Shown here: positions 11,500 to 14,837 of the stretch, one piece after another | How positions within the stretch are numbered: the first letter of the stretch is position 1 | Layout: the number at the start of each line of letters is the position of its first letter | DNA from: Candidatus Pacearchaeota archaeon | GTDB lineage: Archaea > Nanobdellota > Nanobdellia > Pacearchaeales > GW2011-AR1 | Direction: 5' to 3' | Length of the DNA stretch: 14,837 nt | Assembly (NCBI GenBank): GCA_017609695.1 | Contig: JAFCDM010000021.1 | Coordinates: 1 to 14,837, forward strand | The notes under the pieces: model-generated | Databases searched by the model: none | The model's input: only the letters and a program-made list of their open reading frames with translations | What the model was told of the DNA's origin: nothing | Position numbers and translations under genes: made by a program

Positions 11500-12452
11500 A
11501 AAATCAAAAAAAAGCAGTGGCATTGCCTTTTAATTGGATATTCGCGATTATTGCTGGAAGTGTAATTTTGTTTCTTGCTATTTATGGCACAACTAAAATT
11601 ATTGGGACAGGGCAAAAAGCAGTTTATACAGAAACCTCTGCTAAAATTCTTTCCTTATTAGATCCTTTAGAAACAGGATTGGCTTCTGGAAACTCAGAGG
11701 TTATTAATTTTAAAAAACAATCAAGAATATATCTTGGATGTAATAGTTTATCTAATAAACCTTTTGGGAAACAAACAATTTCATTTTCAGAACAAACTTT
11801 TGGAGAGGAATTTGGTGAAAAAGGTGGGGGGATTAATATTAAAAATAAATATGTTTTTGCAGAAGATATTGTAGAAGGAAAGAAATTTTATGTTTTTTCT
11901 AAGGCTTTTTTCATGGGTTTTAAAGTTTCTGATTTAATTGTAATAAATTCTAATAATTATTGTTTTTATCAAGCCCCTAATGAAATTAAAGATGATATTG
12001 AAGGTTTAAATCTAAAAAATATTAATTTTTCTGAGGATATAAGGGATTGTGAAGGAGTAAAGGTTTGTTTCGGGAGTTCAAATAATTGTGATATTATGGT
12101 TTTTGGAGATGGAATTTCTTATGATTCTGGGAAAGTTATTAAAGGAGATGAAGAAGTTTATTATACTGGAGATTTAATTTATCCTGCGATTTTTTCTTCA
12201 TCTAAAATTTATGAATGCAATATCCAGAGATTAATGAATAAATTCAATGAACTTTCATTAGTTTATCTTGATAAAATTAAAATAATTCAATCAAAAGGAT
12301 GTGATTCAAATATTGAAGCAAATTTAATGTTAATGATGGATTCTGCTAAATCCTTGAAATCTTCTAAAGATTTAATTGAATTATCTTATCAAGCAGAAAT
12401 TGTGGAATCAATAAATTCAAATGCAGGAGCTAATAATTGTGGGTTATGGTAA
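11496..12452 (+). CDS. Pilin-like membrane-anchored protein 2 (large)
   Basis: This 318-residue protein begins MKNQKKAVALPFNW followed by one hydrophobic helix (IFAIIAGSVILFLAIYGTTKII), a class III-like or simple anchor N-terminus. The outer domain is long, with cysteines at LGCNSL, NYCFY, DCEGVKVCFG, NNCDIMVFG, YECNIQ, KGCDSN and NNCGLW, and ends near a helical segment rich in Ser/Lys. It should sit outside the membrane with several disulfides. Its start overlaps the HEPN gene, which ties a surface-structure gene to the MNT/HEPN pair. It is longer than the other three pilin-like proteins and may be a tip or scaffold subunit; this is inference. I do not recognise a named family. Confidence 0.75.
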   Translation: MKNQKKAVALPFNWIFAIIAGSVILFLAIYGTTKIIGTGQKAVYTETSAKILSLLDPLETGLASGNSEVINFKKQSRIYLGCNSLSNKPFGKQTISFSEQTFGEEFGEKGGGINIKNKYVFAEDIVEGKKFYVFSKAFFMGFKVSDLIVINSNNYCFYQAPNEIKDDIEGLNLKNINFSEDIRDCEGVKVCFGSSNNCDIMVFGDGISYDSGKVIKGDEEVYYTGDLIYPAIFSSSKIYECNIQRLMNKFNELSLVYLDKIKIIQSKGCDSNIEANLMLMMDSAKSLKSSKDLIELSYQAEIVESINSNAGANNCGLW

Positions 12453-12568
12453 AGATGAACATGGGAGATAATAATAGTAAAACTAATAATATAAAACATA
12501 ATGAGATACGAATTTAAGATTAAGCTGACTCTTATGTAACTTAAAATTTATTAAATTATAGATAAGCA

Positions 12569-13087
12569 ATGGAAAAAATGAGAAATAAAAGAGGACAGAT
12601 TAGAATTCAAGAAATGTCATTTATGATTGTAGGTGTGATTATCTTTTTTGTCTTAGTTGGATTATTTGGTTTTTCTATCTTATATAATAGTTTAAGTGAT
12701 GCTGCTAATGAAATTTCTGAAACTCGAACTTTTTCTGCTATTACTAATATTGCTGATTCTCCTGAATTTAGTTGTGGAGAACCTAATTGTGTTGATTCAG
12801 ATAAAGTAATGGCTTTGGCTGGAAAAAAGAATTATGAAAACTTTTGGGATTTTTCACACCTAAGGATATTAAAATCTTCTGGGTTTAATAAATCTGAAAC
12901 AGAGATGATAAAATGTAGTCTTTCAAATTATCCTAATTGTGATTTAATTGAAGTTTATGAGGGAAATATAGAGAATTATCGTGCAATTAGTAGTTTTGTT
13001 TCTCTTTGTAGAAAAGAGTATGAAAATGAATATACATATAATAAATGTGAAATCGCAAAATTAATTGCAGGTTATGAGGTGAAATAA
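12569..13087 (+). CDS. Pilin-like membrane-anchored protein 3
   Basis: This 172-residue protein starts MEKMRNKRGQIRIQEMSFM and a hydrophobic helix (IVGVIIFFVLVGLFGFSILY). KRG-Q with Glu a few residues later (QIRIQE) is close to the archaeal class III signal, where cleavage falls before the Gln. The outer domain has paired cysteines (SCGEPNC, KCSLSNYPNC, LCRKEYENEYTYNKC). Met4 (12578) is an alternative start giving the typical short basic N-terminus; TATA-like TTTATTAA at 12547 is about 27 nt from it. The stop overlaps the start of the HAD gene by one base (TAATG), indicating coupled translation. Likely part of the same assembly as the other three. Confidence 0.75.
   Translation: MEKMRNKRGQIRIQEMSFMIVGVIIFFVLVGLFGFSILYNSLSDAANEISETRTFSAITNIADSPEFSCGEPNCVDSDKVMALAGKKNYENFWDFSHLRILKSSGFNKSETEMIKCSLSNYPNCDLIEVYEGNIENYRAISSFVSLCRKEYENEYTYNKCEIAKLIAGYEVK
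13076..13082 (+). promoter_or_regulatory. Shine-Dalgarno site of the HAD gene
   Basis: GAGGTGA, complementary to the 16S 3' end, lies 4 nt before the ATG at 13087. It shows that internal operon genes use SD initiation while first genes look leaderless. Confidence 0.65.
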
Positions 13088-13743
13088 TGAAAAAAATGAA
13101 AATAATAATTTTTGATGTTGGTGGAGTTTTACAATTAACAGATTATGATGATATTGGTAAAGGGGGACATCATGTTCTTGGTGTTCATGAATATATGGCA
13201 AAAAAATATAAAAAAGATTTAGATTCTTGGTTTGATTCTATTGACACCCCTTATGCTAAATCCATAGATAAAAAGATTCCAAGGATAAAAGCAATAAAAA
13301 CTATTGCAAATAATTTAAAGACAACGCCAAAAAAACTTACTAAATTATTCCATAGGGCATATAAAAAGAATTTTAAAAAAAATAGAAAATTGTATTCTCT
13401 TGCATTTAAATTAAAAAAACAAAAGTATGGCGTGGGAATTTTATCAGACCAATGGTATTTATCGCAGGATATATTAACTTCTAAAAAAAATGTTGCTGGC
13501 TTTTCTCCAGTAATCATCTCTTGTAATATAGGTTTGAGAAAACCTGATTTAAAAATTTATAAATTATTAATTAGAAAATGTAAATGTAAAGCAGAGGAAA
13601 TTTTATTTATTGATAACAGATATTGGAATTTAAAACCTGCTAAAAAGTTAGGTATTAAAACCATTTTGTTTAAAGGCAATAAACAATTAATCAAAGATTT
13701 GGAGAAGTTTGGAATAAAAAATAAAAGAAATCACAAAAACTAA
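13087..13743 (+). CDS. HAD-superfamily hydrolase
   Basis: This 218-residue protein has HAD motif I IIFDVGGVL with nucleophile Asp10 (the usual second Asp is Gly12, as in many FDxGGVL subfamily members). Motif II is ILSD (Ser120), motif III Lys152 in GLRKPD, and motif IV LFID-N (Asp176, Asn177), the last with Asn where a second Asp is common. The helical cap between residues 20 and 110 is very Lys-rich. It is probably a phosphatase of small molecules; the missing acid at motif I could lower phosphatase activity. It is translationally coupled to the pilin-like gene upstream by TAATG and has a strong SD site. Its relation to that gene's job is unclear. Confidence 0.88.
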   Translation: MKKMKIIIFDVGGVLQLTDYDDIGKGGHHVLGVHEYMAKKYKKDLDSWFDSIDTPYAKSIDKKIPRIKAIKTIANNLKTTPKKLTKLFHRAYKKNFKKNRKLYSLAFKLKKQKYGVGILSDQWYLSQDILTSKKNVAGFSPVIISCNIGLRKPDLKIYKLLIRKCKCKAEEILFIDNRYWNLKPAKKLGIKTILFKGNKQLIKDLEKFGIKNKRNHKN

Positions 13744-13752
13744 ACTAATAAT

Positions 13753-13760
13753 CTATAAAC
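13753..13760 (+). promoter_or_regulatory. TATA box for pilin-like gene 4
   Basis: CTATAAAC, predicting a start near 13781 and a leader of about 45 nt before the SD-preceded ATG at 13826. Confidence 0.4.
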
Positions 13761-13815
13761 ATAATAAAGGGAGCAAGCTTAAGAGATATGTGTAGCTTAA
13801 AGGGTTATGAGATAT

Positions 13816-13821
13816 GGAGAT
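13816..13821 (+). promoter_or_regulatory. Shine-Dalgarno site deciding the start at 13826
   Basis: GGAGAT lies 4 nt before ATG 13826 and overlaps the upstream in-frame ATG 13814, so the second ATG is the better start. Confidence 0.5.
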
Positions 13822-13825
13822 AAAA

Positions 13826-14338
13826 ATGGTATTAAATAATAAAAAAGCACAGCATGAAATAATGGGATTTGTTCTTATTGTTGTAATTGTAACCATAATT
13901 GGATTAATTTTATTAAGTTTAAGTCTTGGAAGAGGACAAACAAAAAAACAAACAAGTATTGAAGTTTCACATCTTCTTGAAGCAAGTATGCAGTATACAA
14001 CTCCTTGTGCTGTAGGTTTTGTTCCATTTTATAAATCAGGACAGAATTTAGTTAAATCTTGCTGGAAAAATGAAAAATGTTTAAATGAAGAAATGGCTTG
14101 CAAAGTTTTAGAAAAAGAAATGGAGAAGATTATTAGTGAAAGTTTAAAAGTTTGTGCTAGTGGAGATTGTGTAAATAAAGCATATCAACTTAATGTTTAT
14201 TACAATCCTTTAGATTCAGAAATTCAAGATGAAGTTATTTTAAGCTTAGAGCAAGGTGTTTTTTCAAATTGTAGTTCTAAAGTTGGTGGAAGCCATTCAA
14301 TACCAATTAATCTTGAATTAGAAGTTTGTAAGAAGTAA
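13826..14338 (+). CDS. Pilin-like membrane-anchored protein 4
   Basis: From the SD-preceded ATG this 170-residue protein begins MVLNNKKAQHEIMGF and a hydrophobic helix (VLIVVIVTIIGLILLSLSL). KKA-Q with Glu at +3 is class III-like, with expected cleavage before Gln. An in-frame ATG at 13814 would add four residues. The outer part has paired cysteines (TPCAVGF, KSCWKNEKC, MACKVLEKE, KVCASGDC, NCSSK, EVCKK) and a β-rich end. It is the best prepilin candidate of the four by its N-terminus. The upstream leader carries short repeated words (AGCTTAA and GAGATATG, each twice). Confidence 0.77.
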   Translation: MVLNNKKAQHEIMGFVLIVVIVTIIGLILLSLSLGRGQTKKQTSIEVSHLLEASMQYTTPCAVGFVPFYKSGQNLVKSCWKNEKCLNEEMACKVLEKEMEKIISESLKVCASGDCVNKAYQLNVYYNPLDSEIQDEVILSLEQGVFSNCSSKVGGSHSIPINLELEVCKK

Positions 14339-14351
14339 TTCAAAAAAAACA

Positions 14352-14359
14352 TTTATAAA
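14352..14359 (+). promoter_or_regulatory. TATA box for the N-glycoprotein gene
   Basis: TTTATAAA, predicting a start near 14381 and a 16-nt purine-rich leader. Confidence 0.5.
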
Positions 14360-14396
14360 CTACACTTTCTTAATTAAAGAATAAAAAAGAGAGAAA

Positions 14397-14837
14397 ATGA
14401 AAGGTGATTATAAATTTTTGTTGGTAATAGGAGTCTTAGTTTTTTCTATAATCAGTATAGGAGTCTTAGTTTTTTCTATAATCAGTTTTGTTTATGCTGG
14501 GCATATAGTTATATTTATTGGCGGAGATACTGCTACTAATTATTCCATAGTTGAAGATACTGTTAATTTATTTAATGTAACAATAAATAATACAGATGCT
14601 GGTGGTGCTGCTAATATAACTATAGTTAATATAACTTTTTCAAGTTCTTCTTGTGTAGTTAATGGAACAAATGCTAGTAATTCACTTTATTCAAATGTTA
14701 GTAATGGTTCTAGTAATTTTGAGTGGATTAATACTACTAATCTTATTAATGCAAGTCAGAACCTATCTTTTTGGTTTTATGCAACTTGTAATACTCCTGG
14801 GATTTATAATCTTAGTGTAATTACTTTTAATGGGACA
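14397..14837 (+). CDS. Secreted, heavily N-glycosylated surface protein, 5' part only
   Basis: The gene starts at ATG 14397 and runs off the window; 147 residues are visible. Residues 1-34 form a signal peptide (MKGDYKFLLV, hydrophobic core, FVYA with cleavage expected before GHIV). The core contains IGVLVFSIIS twice in a row (residues 11-20 and 21-30). The mature part is Asn/Ser/Thr-rich β-sandwich-like sequence with 14 N-x-S/T sequons in 113 residues (NYS, NVT, NNT, NIT twice, NGT twice, NAS twice, NVS, NGS, NTT, NLS twice), and cysteines at SSSCVV and ATCNTP. This is what an S-layer or other surface glycoprotein looks like. The rest of the protein, including any anchor, is outside the window. 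Confidence 0.85.
   Translation, partial: MKGDYKFLLVIGVLVFSIISIGVLVFSIISFVYAGHIVIFIGGDTATNYSIVEDTVNLFNVTINNTDAGGAANITIVNITFSSSSCVVNGTNASNSLYSNVSNGSSNFEWINTTNLINASQNLSFWFYATCNTPGIYNLSVITFNGT
14427..14486 (+). repeat. Exact 30-bp tandem duplication in the signal peptide
   Basis: The units 14427-14456 and 14457-14486 are identical, each 10 codons (IGVLVFSIIS). The duplication lengthens the hydrophobic core from about 16 to about 26 residues. Confidence 0.97.

Noticed and set aside
12455..12517. A 20-codon ORF (MNMGDNNSKTNN...) between two pilin-like genes
   Set aside because: Low-complexity Asn/Lys/Ile composition expected by chance in AT-rich DNA, and no promoter or SD signal at a sensible distance.
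13251..13517. Reverse open frame in the HAD gene
   Set aside because: Antisense of the HAD gene, which has conserved motifs and a Shine-Dalgarno site.

Overview
The window reads as chromosomal DNA from a very AT-rich DPANN archaeon, most likely of the Woesearchaeota/Pacearchaeota (Nanoarchaeota) type. The reasons are the AT-rich base composition, archaeal TATA boxes placed about 25 nt ahead of start codons (leaderless mRNAs), several short secreted proteins with class III (pilin-like) N-termini of the form (K/R)(K/R)(G/A)Q plus one hydrophobic helix, a very large Cys-rich surface protein of a kind common in these lineages, and an N-glycosylation-rich surface protein. No tRNA, rRNA, insertion sequence or CRISPR array is visible.

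Layout. At 1-950 are the 3' end of a Cys-rich Gly/Ser-linker surface protein, a small membrane ORF that looks frameshifted, and a small reverse-strand lipoprotein. At 950-4640 is a sugar/envelope block: a forward GT4 glycosyltransferase meets, end to end, a reverse operon of HPr-kinase-like P-loop protein, Nudix hydrolase and GT2 glycosyltransferase. At 4700-7830 are a second small lipoprotein and an 891-residue membrane-anchored coiled-coil protein with four Cys-containing Ig-like repeats. Its last repeat appears to be cut by a -1 frameshift.

At 7870-9950 is the most interesting block. A reverse-strand pair encodes a 65-residue peptide with two copies of VHSWKPPCGCGV and, overlapping its stop codon as TGATG, a radical SAM enzyme with a C-terminal auxiliary-cluster region. 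This has the form of a RiPP precursor plus maturase and does not match a RiPP class I recognise. It is flanked by a convergent, overlapping GNAT acetyltransferase and by a divergent 69-residue CxxC protein. The divergent promoter region holds a perfect 7-bp inverted repeat.

At 9990-14340 are four short pilin-like membrane proteins interleaved with a winged-helix/minimal-nucleotidyltransferase protein, a HEPN-like protein that overlaps the next pilin-like gene, and a HAD-family hydrolase. The window ends in the 5' part of a secreted protein with 14 N-glycosylation sequons in its first 113 mature residues and an exact 30-bp tandem duplication inside its signal peptide.

Taken together, most of the window builds or modifies the cell surface: glycosyltransferases, an N-glycoprotein, pilin-like proteins and large adhesin-like proteins. 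The peptide/radical SAM pair is a separate specialised system. Functions are inferred from motifs alone, and no database search was possible.
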